Source of the DNA: Thalassotalea psychrophila
GTDB taxonomy: Bacteria > Pseudomonadota > Gammaproteobacteria > Enterobacterales > Alteromonadaceae
NCBI RefSeq assembly: GCF_031583595.1
Contig: NZ_CP134145.1
Location: 3,534,001-3,598,000, forward strand
Length of the DNA stretch: 64,000 nt
Reading direction: 5' to 3'
Positions 8,902-18,722 of this stretch are shown piece by piece. The translations under genes and the position numbers were made by a program. Position 1 is the first letter of the stretch; each line of letters starts with the position of its first letter. Below the pieces are notes generated by a model. That model searched no databases, was not told where the DNA came from, and saw only the letters and a list, made by a program, of their open reading frames with translations.

Positions 8902-8929
8902 ACTTATACTTTATTTTTGGAATGTCACA

Positions 8930-9265
8930 ATGTCATCACTACAAGATCAATTATCTAACCTTGTTTATTCAACCGATGGTGGTCGAGTAAAAGAAGAAAA
9001 GCCAGAAATGGATGTTACTCCATCAGATGGTTTTGCTCATGTGCGCCGAGAAACCAAAGGCCGTAAAGGTAAAGGTGTAGTGACGATAACTGGTTTAGGG
9101 TTGGAAGCTAAAGCGTTAAAAGTGTTAGCTAAAAAGCTTAAGCAAACCTGTGGTACGGGTGGTACTGTTGTTGGTGAAGTAATTGAGATTCAAGGTGATA
9201 AGCGGGATGTTATTAAAAGCGTTTTAGAAAAAAACGGCTTTAAAGTTAAATTTATTGGTGGTTAA
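8930..9265 (+). CDS. yciH: SUI1/eIF1-family translation factor YciH
   Basis: Small cytoplasmic SUI1-domain protein related to eukaryotic eIF1; in bacteria it is thought to influence start-site fidelity or stress translation. The 111 residues have a flexible N-terminus (about 1-40) and a SUI1 domain from residue 45 with KGVVTITGLG, LKKTLKQ-like LAKKLKQTCGTGGTV and GDKRDVIKSVLEKNGFKVKF. The stop codon overlaps the stop of the convergent downstream gene (shared bases 9263-9264). Confidence 0.93.
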   Translation: MSSLQDQLSNLVYSTDGGRVKEEKPEMDVTPSDGFAHVRRETKGRKGKGVVTITGLGLEAKALKVLAKKLKQTCGTGGTVVGEVIEIQGDKRDVIKSVLEKNGFKVKFIGG

Positions 9266-10152
9266 TGGATTTTAAATTTTCCCATTACCGGAAAATGATC
9301 GGAAGGCCAACGCTTATACCAAGTATCTTTAATGACCGTGGTTGGCTCAATAGTTTTAATGTATTGATTGGCAAAAATATAATCTAATCGTTTGTAACCG
9401 ACGCCAGTAAAATCATGAAAAGTAAAGCCTTGCTTATCTACACTGGTTTCTCGCCATGTATCAGCCAATGTCTGTTCTTTGCTCGGTTTTGTGAGTAATG
9501 CCAAGCCTTTAAAATTTGGTAATGCATTAAAATCACCAATAATAAATACCGGCATATTTACAGCTGAACCACCAATCTTCTCAAGTAACAATTTAGCTGC
9601 TTTTTGATGAAACTTTTGACTATATCCCCAATGGCTGTTGTATATAACCATCGACCTTTGGGTGTATTTGTCTAGTAACTTTGCCCAACTAAAGTTTCGT
9701 AAATGTTTATTGCCCCAATGTGAACTTCCTGGAATTTGTGGAGTGTCTGAGTACCATTCAGTATCGGAGGCAAGCAACTCAAACCTTTTATGATTAATAA
9801 ATATTGGGCTGGCCTCACCACTACCATCTTTATTTCGGCCTCTGCCGATATCAATGTACTGAGGGTGTAATGTAAGCAAGTACTCTCTTTGTTCGATTTT
9901 CATTTCCTGAAAACCGATAATATCCGGTTGATGTTTGTGCAGTACGTTATCAACCAAGTGCCTTCTTAGTATCCAATTATTAGGAAATTTATCGTTAGGA
10001 ACACGGATATTAAAAGACATAATTCGAAAAGTGTTCTGATCATCAGTTTGATGTGCAAATTTAGGATCTGCGCAGCCCAAATTAAGAGTTAAAAACACTA
10101 GTAGTGCAATTGAAATCAAAAATAACTTTGCTAACTTATAGAAAACGAACAC
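9262..10152 (-). CDS. Exported endonuclease/exonuclease/phosphatase-family protein
   Basis: Member of the EEP fold, metal-dependent phosphodiesterases acting on nucleic acids, inositol phosphates or lipids. The 296 residues start with a hydrophobic export signal (about 5-25) ending in LNLGC, possibly a lipoprotein site although Asn at -3 is atypical. The EEP core shows IMSFNIRVPND, DIIGFQEMK with the metal-binding Glu, VIYNSHWGYS, FIIGDFNALPN and the terminal catalytic SDHFPVMGKF. It is convergent with yciH, with overlapping stop codons. The substrate is unknown. Confidence 0.85.
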   Translation of the reverse strand: MFVFYKLAKLFLISIALLVFLTLNLGCADPKFAHQTDDQNTFRIMSFNIRVPNDKFPNNWILRRHLVDNVLHKHQPDIIGFQEMKIEQREYLLTLHPQYIDIGRGRNKDGSGEASPIFINHKRFELLASDTEWYSDTPQIPGSSHWGNKHLRNFSWAKLLDKYTQRSMVIYNSHWGYSQKFHQKAAKLLLEKIGGSAVNMPVFIIGDFNALPNFKGLALLTKPSKEQTLADTWRETSVDKQGFTFHDFTGVGYKRLDYIFANQYIKTIEPTTVIKDTWYKRWPSDHFPVMGKFKIH

Positions 10153-10190
10153 TTTATTATTTCACCGGCCTAATCGGTTTGAATGAAAAT

Positions 10191-10226
10191 CATTGTATGA
10201 ATTACTAATATGTAATTCATACAATG
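10191..10226. terminator. Perfect 15-bp inverted repeat, terminator-like
   Basis: CATTGTATGAATTAC (10191-10205), loop TAATAT, GTAATTCATACAATG (10212-10226). It lies directly after the FAH-family gene and before the EEP gene, both minus strand. There is no T tract, so it may instead be an mRNA 3'-end stabiliser or operator. Confidence 0.55.
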
Positions 10227-10229
10227 ACT

Positions 10230-10847
10230 CTATACTGCATGCCAAGATTTAGCCAACAAAGTTTCCGTTCCGTTGATTACCTTTCCTTTAAAATGAGAGC
10301 CTTTTCTAACTTCACCTACGCCTTTAGGTGTGCCTGTCATAACCACATCTCCATCTTCTAGATCCATAAAGGTTTTCAGTTCTTTTAAGATTTCATTCGG
10401 CTTATACATCATCAGCGACACTCCACCTTGCTGTACTAATTCGCTATCAATAGTTAATTCTAGATACAAATTATCATCAATAGAATCTATGGCAACAAAG
10501 TCACTCAATACTGCAGCGCCATTAAATGATTTAGCACGTTCCCAAGGTAAGCCTTTAGCTTTAAGTTTTGACTGCAAACCTCGTTTGGTTAAATCAAGGC
10601 CAAAACCTACAGCAACAAATTCACCACCTTTAACTAAGAAACATAGCTCACCTTCATAGTGTAACTGTTCTTGATGAAAGGAATGCAACTCTGTTGATAT
10701 TGCTGAATTAGGCTTATTGAATACCACCATATTGTCGGGTACTTCATTGCCTAACTCATGAATATGATCAACATAGTTTCTGCCAATACACACTACTTTG
10801 GATGGGCTTATTTCTTTGTTTGCAAAGTTAATGTTCTTCACGTTCAA
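10230..10847 (-). CDS. Fumarylacetoacetate hydrolase-family protein (YcgM-like)
   Basis: Short FAH-domain protein, a group that contains acylpyruvases, oxaloacetate decarboxylases and oxo-acid isomerases. The 205 residues have VVCIGRNYVDHIHELGNE, the metal-binding HYEGELCFLV motif and DVVMTGTPKGVGEV near the end. It is the last gene of the 3-hydroxyanthranilate operon, 54 bases after the ACMS decarboxylase start-to-end gap. Family members in this context may tautomerise or decarboxylate the 2-oxo acid intermediates; that is inference. Confidence 0.85.
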   Translation of the reverse strand: MNVKNINFANKEISPSKVVCIGRNYVDHIHELGNEVPDNMVVFNKPNSAISTELHSFHQEQLHYEGELCFLVKGGEFVAVGFGLDLTKRGLQSKLKAKGLPWERAKSFNGAAVLSDFVAIDSIDDNLYLELTIDSELVQQGGVSLMMYKPNEILKELKTFMDLEDGDVVMTGTPKGVGEVRKGSHFKGKVINGTETLLAKSWHAV

Positions 10848-10901
10848 CCTTAATATTTAATCTAAAACTTCTATTATCAATTCTATAGCAATTTACAAAG
10901 C

Positions 10902-11894
10902 TTATAAATTAAAGAATGAAGCAGCATTAGCTCCGAGGATCTTTTGCTTAGAGGTTTCAGATAGCATTTTATTTTCGCGTACTAACGTCCCCACGCGTTG
11001 TTCACCTAATGGAAATGGTGAATCAGAGCCAAGCATTACTCGATCATCACCCATAACATTCGTTAATAGTTGCAATGAATCATCACTGAATACGGCAGAA
11101 TCTACAGAAAAACGATCACAATAAGATGATGGCAAGTTAGGACAATCTTCGCGAACAATATCGCGATGTTTCCAAGCATTATCTACTCGACCAATTTGAA
11201 ATGCGAAACTTCCGCCACCATGTGCAAAACATAGTTTTAAATCTTTTGAAATTCGCTCAAATGCCCCCGACAAAATTAATGATAAAATTGATAATTGAGT
11301 TTCAGCCGGCATTGCAACTAACCATTGCAACATGTACTTAGGCATACGGTCACCACCAAGCATGTCCCAAGGGTGTACTAGTACAGGAATATTTTCACTG
11401 GCACAATGCTGTAAAAATGTTACGAGACCTTCGTTATCAAGGTTTTTATCGCCAACATGATTACCAATTTGTACACCAACATGACCATTTTTAACGGCGC
11501 GACTAACTTCTTCACAAGATTTATCGATATCTTGTAAAGGCACTTGTGCTAGCGCTTTCAAACGATTGTTGTCATGGCTACAAATGTCTAACGCTAAATC
11601 ATTAAATATTTTTGCACATTCATGGGCATGTTTTGCTTGTTTAGCATAAGAAAACAAAATTGGTGTGGCACTCATTATTTGAATATCAACATTATCTCGA
11701 TCCATCTCGGCTAATCGTACGGCCGGATCCCAACACGCTTCATAAACAGGGCGAAAATCTTTACCACCTTGCATTAACATTGCTTTACCTGGTGTGGTAT
11801 GTCTCATTGATGGCCATTCGCCGCCGCCAAATTTTTCAGCTAAATCAGGCCATTGCTTTGGCAAAAAGTGGGTGTGCATATCTACTACTGGCAT
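10902..11894 (-). CDS. nbaD: 2-amino-3-carboxymuconate-6-semialdehyde decarboxylase (ACMSD)
   Basis: Zinc amidohydrolase-superfamily decarboxylase. It converts the unstable ring-cleavage product of 3-hydroxyanthranilate to 2-aminomuconate semialdehyde, which prevents spontaneous quinolinate formation. The product is 330 residues. VDMHTHFLP gives the metal ligands H7 and H9, [11 protein letters not shown] a further His, CFAHGGGSF the catalytic-region His, and [12 protein letters not shown] the metal-binding Asp. The ATG at 11894 is chosen over an in-frame TTG 18 bases upstream because AAAGGAA precedes it. It follows the dioxygenase gene, the enzyme that supplies its substrate. Confidence 0.94.
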   Translation of the reverse strand: MPVVDMHTHFLPKQWPDLAEKFGGGEWPSMRHTTPGKAMLMQGGKDFRPVYEACWDPAVRLAEMDRDNVDIQIMSATPILFSYAKQAKHAHECAKIFNDLALDICSHDNNRLKALAQVPLQDIDKSCEEVSRAVKNGHVGVQIGNHVGDKNLDNEGLVTFLQHCASENIPVLVHPWDMLGGDRMPKYMLQWLVAMPAETQLSILSLILSGAFERISKDLKLCFAHGGGSFAFQIGRVDNAWKHRDIVREDCPNLPSSYCDRFSVDSAVFSDDSLQLLTNVMGDDRVMLGSDSPFPLGEQRVGTLVRENKMLSETSKQKILGANAASFFNL

Positions 11895-11985
11895 GATATT
11901 TCCTTTATTCAATTTTTATCGAGTCAATTATTTTTATCGAGATAGTTATGTTATCGGGTCAATATTGACTGTTTTTCTATGTTAT

Positions 11986-12531
<546 letters not shown>

Positions 12532-12566
12532 CTAAATTCAAATATTGTCACTAATGTTTTGTTTTT

Positions 12567-13004
12567 TTAAAGCGGTTTGTAAGCAACAACTTTTATTTCT
12601 ATTAACAAATGTGGGTGCGGTAATTGATGCACAGCGACTGTTGTTCTAGCAGGTCCTGATTCATTAAAATACTCACTGTATACTTGGTTATAACCAGCAA
12701 AATCATTCATATTTACCAAGTAACTACTGACTTCAACCACGTTAGATAAATCTGCGCCAGCGGCTTTTAAAATTTCGCCAATGTTGTCAATTACGGCTCT
12801 CGTTTGTGCCTTTATCGATAAATTTGTCGCGCCCATTTCATCAACTTCAACACCGACAAAACTATTGTCAGGTAAGCGTGAACTCGTGCCCGAAACGTAA
12901 ATAAAATCACCCGCACGTTTATAATGCGGAAACTTACCGCGAGGTTTGGCTTTACCAGCAATTACCTGGCTGTCTGCCGCATTGTTTATATTTGTTGTAG
13001 TCAT
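12567..13004 (-). CDS. nbaF: 2-aminomuconate deaminase, RidA/YjgF family
   Basis: Removes ammonia from 2-aminomuconate to give 4-oxalocrotonate. The 145 residues have the RidA-type features [45 protein letters not shown] and [11 protein letters not shown]. The extended N-terminus with [16 protein letters not shown] is what I associate with the 2-aminomuconate deaminase branch, not generic RidA. Position in the operon between the dioxygenase and decarboxylase genes supports the call. Confidence 0.88.
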   Translation of the reverse strand: MTTTNINNAADSQVIAGKAKPRGKFPHYKRAGDFIYVSGTSSRLPDNSFVGVEVDEMGATNLSIKAQTRAVIDNIGEILKAAGADLSNVVEVSSYLVNMNDFAGYNQVYSEYFNESGPARTTVAVHQLPHPHLLIEIKVVAYKPL

Positions 13005-13050
13005 CTTTTTAACCTTAAAATTCGTAAGCTATTACCTTCGCAACTGTAAA

Positions 13051-13836
13051 TTAGGCAACAGTAAATTCAGCAATCCCTAATTTTTCACAATGCAATTTAA
13101 CGTGCAGACCTTGCTTAATTGGTTGTGCCGCAGTTGCAGCACCTGCTAATACAATTGAGCCTGCGGGTAACACTTTTCCGGCTTCACCAGCAACACGTGC
13201 AGCCGCAGCTAATGAGCGATATGGATTACCTAAAATGGCAGCGCTCGAGCCTATTTCAATAGCTTCGCCATCAAACTCCATCACCATGCCTAAATTAGAT
13301 AAATCACCGCCCGCCTGTTGCCATGCACCTATGGTGAAACCAGAAGATGAACAGTTGTCAGCAACCACATCTTCTAGGGAAAATTTAAAATTGTCATAAC
13401 GCGAATCAATTATTTCTAATGCTGGTGCAACAGCTTCAACAGCAGCCATCACTTCTGTAAGTGTTAAGTTGCCGCTTAATGGTTTTTTCAATAAAAAAGC
13501 AATTTCAGGTTCAACTCTGGCGTGAATGAATTTACTGAATTCAACTTCACCACCTTCTTCAATAAACATTTCATCAGTTAGTGGTCCCCAAATTAGGTCA
13601 TCAACTCCCATTTGGATCATTTTTGCGCGACTGGTAAAGCCCATTTTGATACCAACTTGCTTTTCACCGCGATCAAGACGACGCTGTAATGATTCATCTT
13701 GTACTTGGTACGCTTCAATAAGTGACAAGTGATGACCTTGGCTTGATAACTGAGCAATAGCAGTAGCATTAAATGCAGCATCATCAACCTGCTTAGCTAA
13801 GCTTGATATTTTTGTGTCAAAGGTTACGTCATTCAT
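13051..13836 (-). CDS. dmpH: 4-oxalocrotonate decarboxylase
   Basis: Mg-dependent decarboxylase that turns 2-oxo-3-hexenedioate into 2-hydroxypenta-2,4-dienoate, normally complexed with the hydratase. The 261 residues carry GIKMGFTSRAKMIQMGVDD, HARVEPEIAFLL with metal-binding Glu residues, ALEIIDSRYDNFKFSLEDVV and SIVLAGAATAAQPI. The IQMGVDD and SRYDNFKFS signatures separate it from the paralogous hydratase at 15922-16749. It begins 2 bases after the aldolase stop. Confidence 0.92.
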   Translation of the reverse strand: MNDVTFDTKISSLAKQVDDAAFNATAIAQLSSQGHHLSLIEAYQVQDESLQRRLDRGEKQVGIKMGFTSRAKMIQMGVDDLIWGPLTDEMFIEEGGEVEFSKFIHARVEPEIAFLLKKPLSGNLTLTEVMAAVEAVAPALEIIDSRYDNFKFSLEDVVADNCSSSGFTIGAWQQAGGDLSNLGMVMEFDGEAIEIGSSAAILGNPYRSLAAAARVAGEAGKVLPAGSIVLAGAATAAQPIKQGLHVKLHCEKLGIAEFTVA

Positions 13837-13838
13837 AG

Positions 13839-14918
13839 TTATGCTCTCTGCTTAATTTGGTTTGCTTGCTGTTTTTTCTGCTTAAGTAAATCTAATGCAA
13901 CATCAACGATCATATCTTCCTGGCCACCGACCATTTTGCGGTTGCCAAGCTCTACTAGTATTTCTCGAGTATCTAAGCCGTATGTTTTAGCCGCATGTTC
14001 AGCGTGGCGTAAGAAGCTTGAATACACTCCTGCATAACCAAGTGATAATGTTTCTCTGTCCACTTGCACAGGTCTATCTTGTAATGGACGAACTAACTCA
14101 TCGGCAGCATCCATTAAGGTATAAAGATCAGTTCCATGGTCCCAACCAAGGCGAGCTGCAGCGGCAATGAATACTTCTAAAGGAGCATTACCCGCCCCAG
14201 CTCCCATACCTGCAAGTGAGGCATCAATACGAGTAACACCGTGTTGAGCGGCAACAATAGAATTTGCCACACCTAGTGATAAGTTATGATGCGCATGAAT
14301 ACCAAGTTCGGTTTCAGGCTTTAATACAGCTTTGTAAGCTTTGGCGCGAGCAGCAATATCATCCATATTCATTGCACCACCAGAGTCGGTAATGTAAACG
14401 CATTGAGCACCGTATGATTCCATCAATTTGGCTTGTTGTGCTAATGCTTCAGGTTCACTCATATGAGACATCATTAAGAAACCACATGTATCCATACCAA
14501 GTTCTCTGGCGTATTCAATATGCTGTTTAGCAACATCAGCTTCAGTACAATGCGTTGCTACTCTTACTGAACGAACACCACTGTCCCAAGCCCATTTCAA
14601 ATCTTCTTTAACTGCAATACCGGGTAAAATTAAGGTAGTTAATTTGGTGTTTTCAATTACATCATTAACCGCTTCAATCCACTCTTTGTCGGTATGTGCA
14701 CCAAAGCCGTAGTTAAAACTAGAACCGCCTAAACCGTCACCGTGAGCAACTTCAATTGCATCAACACCAGCTTTATCGATAGCTTTAGCAATTGCTTGCA
14801 CATGATCAATTGAGTACTTATGACGAATAGCATGCATGCCATCGCGTAATGTTACGTCTTGAATGTATAATTTTTTCGCATCTGCGTTCTCAGTTAAATG
14901 AGCAGTAGAGTTAGTCAT
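13839..14918 (-). CDS. dmpG: 4-hydroxy-2-oxovalerate aldolase
   Basis: Class II metal aldolase that cleaves 4-hydroxy-2-oxopentanoate to pyruvate and acetaldehyde. The 359 residues begin with the DRE-TIM pattern [17 protein letters not shown], then [20 protein letters not shown] and the metal ligands [16 protein letters not shown]. The C-terminal domain, which includes [16 protein letters not shown], contacts the dehydrogenase. It is adjacent to the acylating acetaldehyde dehydrogenase (9-base gap); in this family the two proteins form a channeling complex. Confidence 0.96.
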   Translation of the reverse strand: MTNSTAHLTENADAKKLYIQDVTLRDGMHAIRHKYSIDHVQAIAKAIDKAGVDAIEVAHGDGLGGSSFNYGFGAHTDKEWIEAVNDVIENTKLTTLILPGIAVKEDLKWAWDSGVRSVRVATHCTEADVAKQHIEYARELGMDTCGFLMMSHMSEPEALAQQAKLMESYGAQCVYITDSGGAMNMDDIAARAKAYKAVLKPETELGIHAHHNLSLGVANSIVAAQHGVTRIDASLAGMGAGAGNAPLEVFIAAAARLGWDHGTDLYTLMDAADELVRPLQDRPVQVDRETLSLGYAGVYSSFLRHAEHAAKTYGLDTREILVELGNRKMVGGQEDMIVDVALDLLKQKKQQANQIKQRA

Positions 14919-14927
14919 AATAAATCC

Positions 14928-15920
14928 TTAAGCAGGTACGCTAATTGTTTGGCTATTGATAAACTTACACTCGGCAATGCGCTCAGCCGTGCCTTGTGCC
15001 GCTGAGGTCATAATGTCTAAATTGCCAGCGTAAGCAGGAAGGTAATGTGCAGCGCCTTCAACTTCTAAAAATACCGATGATTTAAGGCCAGAAAAGTCGC
15101 CATAACCAGGTATATGCAGAGGTGCATTTTTTTCAAAACGCTCAAACTGCACTTGCTGCTTTAAACGATAGCCAGGAACATAAGATTGTACTTTAGCGAC
15201 CATGCTCTCAACCGCCCCTTGAATATCGGCTTCTGTGGTACCGGCATCTTCAGGTAACTCACTCAAAACCAAAACCGTGTCACGCATCATCATTGGTGGC
15301 TCAGCCGGATTCATGATGATAATTGCTTTACCTTTTGCAGCACCGCCTACTTGTTCAATAGCACGAGAGGTTGTTTGGGTGAATTCATCAATGTTTGCTC
15401 GTGTACCTGGACCGGCCGATTTTGATGAAATTGACGCGACAATTTCAGCGTAATGTACTTTGGCAAGTTCACTAATGGCTGCAACCATTGGGATAGTCGC
15501 TTGACCACCACAAGTCACCATATTCACATTACCTTGTTCAAGGTTGGCTTCAATGTTTACCACCGGCACTGTGTACGGGCCAATAGCTGCAGGCGTTAAA
15601 TCGATAACTTGCTTGTTATGTTGTTGCAGTATTTCATTATGATGTTTATGTGCATTCGCCGATGTTGCATCAAACACTATTTTAATGTCTGCAAATTCAG
15701 CCAAGTTGACTAAGCCATTAATGCCTTCATGAGTTGTAGCTACCCCTAAACGTTTTGCTCTGGCTAAACCATCTGAGTCGGGGTCAATACCAACCATAGC
15801 GGCCATTTCTAAATTTTTAGACGTACGTAGTATTTTGATCATTAGATCAGTACCAATATTACCTGAGCCTATAATGGCTACTTTAACTTTGCTATTTGCG
15901 CTTTCATTTGAATTGGTCAT
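14928..15920 (-). CDS. mhpF: Acetaldehyde dehydrogenase (acetylating)
   Basis: Converts acetaldehyde, NAD and CoA to acetyl-CoA; partner of the adjacent aldolase. The 330 residues start with a Rossmann motif [19 protein letters not shown], followed by [25 protein letters not shown] with the catalytic Cys, and [14 protein letters not shown]. The ATG at 15920 is preferred over an upstream in-frame start at 15959 because it gives the standard N-terminus and has GAGGAAA upstream. It starts 1 base after the hydratase stop. Confidence 0.96.
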   Translation of the reverse strand: MTNSNESANSKVKVAIIGSGNIGTDLMIKILRTSKNLEMAAMVGIDPDSDGLARAKRLGVATTHEGINGLVNLAEFADIKIVFDATSANAHKHHNEILQQHNKQVIDLTPAAIGPYTVPVVNIEANLEQGNVNMVTCGGQATIPMVAAISELAKVHYAEIVASISSKSAGPGTRANIDEFTQTTSRAIEQVGGAAKGKAIIIMNPAEPPMMMRDTVLVLSELPEDAGTTEADIQGAVESMVAKVQSYVPGYRLKQQVQFERFEKNAPLHIPGYGDFSGLKSSVFLEVEGAAHYLPAYAGNLDIMTSAAQGTAERIAECKFINSQTISVPA

Positions 15921-15921
15921 T

Positions 15922-16749
15922 CTAGTTTTCCTCACTTTGGCTAGCAGCAAAGGCAACACGTACAGAGCCTAAACCTGAAATGCGAGTATCAATCACATCA
16001 CCTGGTGCTACTTGTACCATTGGGCCTAAGGCGCCAGTTAAAATAATGTCGCCAGCTTTTAATGGTGTGCCATTTTCAACAAACGTTTTCGCCAGCCATA
16101 CCGCTGCATTTAATGGATTACCTAAACAAGCTTGACCAGCACCGGTAGACACTTGCTCACCGCGACGTTCCATAACCATGCCGCATAAACGTAAATCTAA
16201 ATCAGATAAAGCAACGGGTTTGCTACCTAAAACAAATAACCCTGATGATGCGTTATCAGCAATAGTGTCAACAATATTGATATTCCACTCAGCAATACGG
16301 CTGCCTACAATTTCAATTGCAGGTAAGGCATAAGCGGTAGCGTTAATAATGTCGACTATTGTTGGGTTAACAACATCAATATCGTTTTTTAAAACAAGGG
16401 CTATTTCGGCTTCAACTTTTGGTTGCAACACAGCATCTATCGCAACGGTTTCACCATCACCAATAAACATGTCGGCGTAAAGCACACCAAAGTCAGGTTG
16501 ATCAACGCCTAATTGGCTCTGTACCGATTTAGAGGTTAAGCCTGCTTTTACACCAACTGTGCGACGCCCTGCTTGCTGCCAGTGCTGAGTATTAATTTGT
16601 TGTACGGCATAAGCTGACTCTAAGCATTTATCTGCTAATAAATCGCGAACTGGTGCACAAGGTATGCCGCTTTCATGAGCCTTACGAATTGACTCTGCCG
16701 CGTTAATAACGTTTTCGTCTTGGCTTAATTTTGTAATGTTTGATGTCAT
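15922..16749 (-). CDS. dmpE: 2-oxopent-4-enoate hydratase
   Basis: Hydrates 2-hydroxypenta-2,4-dienoate to 4-hydroxy-2-oxopentanoate. The 275 residues contain [42 protein letters not shown] with metal-binding acidic residues, [10 protein letters not shown] and [26 protein letters not shown] and DFGVLYADM are typical of MhpD/XylJ and not of the decarboxylase paralog. The ATG at 16749 is chosen over 16767 because AGGAAA lies in front of it. Confidence 0.93.
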   Translation of the reverse strand: MTSNITKLSQDENVINAAESIRKAHESGIPCAPVRDLLADKCLESAYAVQQINTQHWQQAGRRTVGVKAGLTSKSVQSQLGVDQPDFGVLYADMFIGDGETVAIDAVLQPKVEAEIALVLKNDIDVVNPTIVDIINATAYALPAIEIVGSRIAEWNINIVDTIADNASSGLFVLGSKPVALSDLDLRLCGMVMERRGEQVSTGAGQACLGNPLNAAVWLAKTFVENGTPLKAGDIILTGALGPMVQVAPGDVIDTRISGLGSVRVAFAASQSEEN

Positions 16750-16813
16750 TGTAATTTCCTGGCTCATTAAATTTTTAGTAAACAGTAGTATTCAGTTTTA
16801 AGGGTTAGCAGTA

Positions 16814-18292
16814 TTAAAGCTTGATACAAATATTGGTTGGTTCAGAATAAAAATTAAGAGAATGAACCCCACCCTCACGGCCAACGCCTGATAATTTCAT
16901 CCCGCCAAATGGTGTTCTCAAATCTCGTAAGTACCAAGAATTGACCCAACAAATACCGACATCCATTTGACCTGCCACGCGGTGAGCGCGCTGTAAATTA
17001 GTTGTCCAAACGGTTGCAGCCAGACCGTAGTCACTATCGTTGGCCATTGCTATCGCTTCGTCTTCATCATCAAATGGAGTGATATGACAAACTGGACCAA
17101 AAACTTCTTCTTTCACAATTTTGCTCTGCTCAGACAATCCGGTAAAAATTGTTGGTTGTACAAAGGCACCGTTATCACGAGCATCACCAAAACTTGGTGC
17201 GCCGCCACCGGTAATGACAGTCGCACCGTCATCAATAGCACTTTGGTAATAGGCAAGAACTTTGTCACGATGCTTGTGTGAGATCACCGGGCCCATGTCG
17301 GTGCTTTCATCTAAAGGCCAGCCGATATTAAGTGCTTCGGCTTTCACTTTTAGCGCATCAACAAACTTGTCAAAAATAGAGCGATGAACATATAAGCGTT
17401 CTGTACATAAACAAACTTGACCACCATTGGTAAATACCGAGCGGGCCGTGCCAGCTACGGCTTCATCAAAGTCACAGTCATCAAAAATAATGCCGGCATT
17501 TTTACCGCCAAGTTCAAATGACAATGCTTTTACACCATCAGCAGAAGCTTTCATAATTGCTGAGCCAGTGCTTGACTCACCTGTAAAGGTAATTGCATCA
17601 ACACCTTTATGGGTCGTTAAAAATTCGCCTGCAGATTTATGACCAAAACCATGAACCAGATTAAACACACCTTTTGGAATTCCTGCGTCATGCATTACTT
17701 CGGCGAGTAGTGTTGCTGTTGCCGGTGTTTCTTCAGAGGGTTTTGCGATAATAACGTTACCTGCAGCCATAGCCGGAGCAAGTTTCCAGGTCATTAACAA
17801 AAGCGGTAAATTCCAAGGGGCAATTACGGCAACTACGCCAAGCGGTTTATTTACTGCATAATTCAATGCACCTTTACCGTCAGGTGTGTCTGTGTGAAAA
17901 CATTCCGATGATTGTGATTTGACCATGTCGGCAAAAATTTTAAAATTTGCTGCGCCGCGAGGAATATCAATAGTACGGGCCTGAAAAAATGATTTACCGG
18001 TATCAGCCATTTCTGCAGTAACAAACTCATCAAAGCGAGCATCTATTCCGTCGGCTACTTTATGTAATAATTTACAACGCTGTTCTAGTGATAATTTGCC
18101 CCACTCTCCATGCAATGCAGATTGAGCTGCGATTACAGCTTGGTCAACCATTTGCTGATTTGCTTCTGCGACTTGATTAATAATAGTGCCATCAACAGGG
18201 TTCACGTTATCAAATAGCATATCGCTGCTAACAAACTCGCCGCCAATGTAATTTTTTAAAACAGAACCTGCATGAGGTATAGTGTTGTTCAT
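16814..18292 (-). CDS. 2-aminomuconate 6-semialdehyde / 2-hydroxymuconate semialdehyde dehydrogenase
   Basis: NAD-dependent aldehyde dehydrogenase, first gene of the lower-pathway operon. The 492 residues have VIAPWNLPLLLMTWKLAPA (oxyanion Asn), AITFTGESSTG (cofactor site), the general-base SFELGGKNAGIIFDDCD, catalytic Cys in NGGQVCLCTERLYV, and EVFGPVCHITPF. The final MKLSGVGREGGVHSLNFYSE is common to the hydroxymuconic/aminomuconic semialdehyde group. In this context the substrate is most likely 2-aminomuconate semialdehyde (the NbaE/AmnC role). Confidence 0.88.
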   Translation of the reverse strand: MNNTIPHAGSVLKNYIGGEFVSSDMLFDNVNPVDGTIINQVAEANQQMVDQAVIAAQSALHGEWGKLSLEQRCKLLHKVADGIDARFDEFVTAEMADTGKSFFQARTIDIPRGAANFKIFADMVKSQSSECFHTDTPDGKGALNYAVNKPLGVVAVIAPWNLPLLLMTWKLAPAMAAGNVIIAKPSEETPATATLLAEVMHDAGIPKGVFNLVHGFGHKSAGEFLTTHKGVDAITFTGESSTGSAIMKASADGVKALSFELGGKNAGIIFDDCDFDEAVAGTARSVFTNGGQVCLCTERLYVHRSIFDKFVDALKVKAEALNIGWPLDESTDMGPVISHKHRDKVLAYYQSAIDDGATVITGGGAPSFGDARDNGAFVQPTIFTGLSEQSKIVKEEVFGPVCHITPFDDEDEAIAMANDSDYGLAATVWTTNLQRAHRVAGQMDVGICWVNSWYLRDLRTPFGGMKLSGVGREGGVHSLNFYSEPTNICIKL

Positions 18293-18662
18293 AAGTAATG
18301 CTCTTTCTGGGCAGTATTTTTCAATACCCCTACTTTATTAAACCAAGCCATAATATAAAAATAATATTTAACACCTTAGCTATAACAAAAAAGTTATTGC
18401 CAAGAGGTTTTATTCACATTGAAAATTGTACTTTGCTGTGGTCGAATAGCATCAACACAAACCTTTAAAGAAAAATTTCAGCCTAGCTATAATTAATCTT
18501 GCATGACTTGTGTTTATTGACTTGAAGAAATTTAGAACAGTTTTATCGTAATTAAATTTGCCAACGTATTAGGCAATGTAAAGTCTAATAGTGACGCGTT
18601 TTGAGCGGCTAAAAAGGAAATTTTCAAAATGAGAGATTTTAACAATCATCAAAAATATTGGC
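18293..18662. other. Divergent intergenic region of the lower-pathway operon and MFS gene
   Basis: About 370 AT-rich bases with no gene that I can support. It should carry the minus-strand operon promoter, but no GTATAC operator or strong -35/-10 pair was found on that side. Confidence 0.5.
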
Positions 18663-18691
18663 TTGACAGTTGCCATGTATACAATTAGGTT
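18663..18691 (+). promoter_or_regulatory. Promoter of the MFS transporter gene
   Basis: TTGACA (18663-18668), a 17-base spacer and TAGGTT (18686-18691). The GntR-type palindrome lies inside the spacer, as expected for a repressor. Confidence 0.5.
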
Positions 18692-18702
18692 TGTTCGTAT
18701 AC
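18674..18702. promoter_or_regulatory. Putative GntR operator ahead of the MFS gene
   Basis: CATGTATACAAT (18674-18685), with the palindrome TGTATACA at 18676-18683 and a second GTATAC at 18697-18702. The centres are 20 bases apart. The 12-mer is identical to the one before the FAH operon at 31150-31161. Confidence 0.55.
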
Positions 18703-18722
18703 TAAATGTAAATGAGGTTATT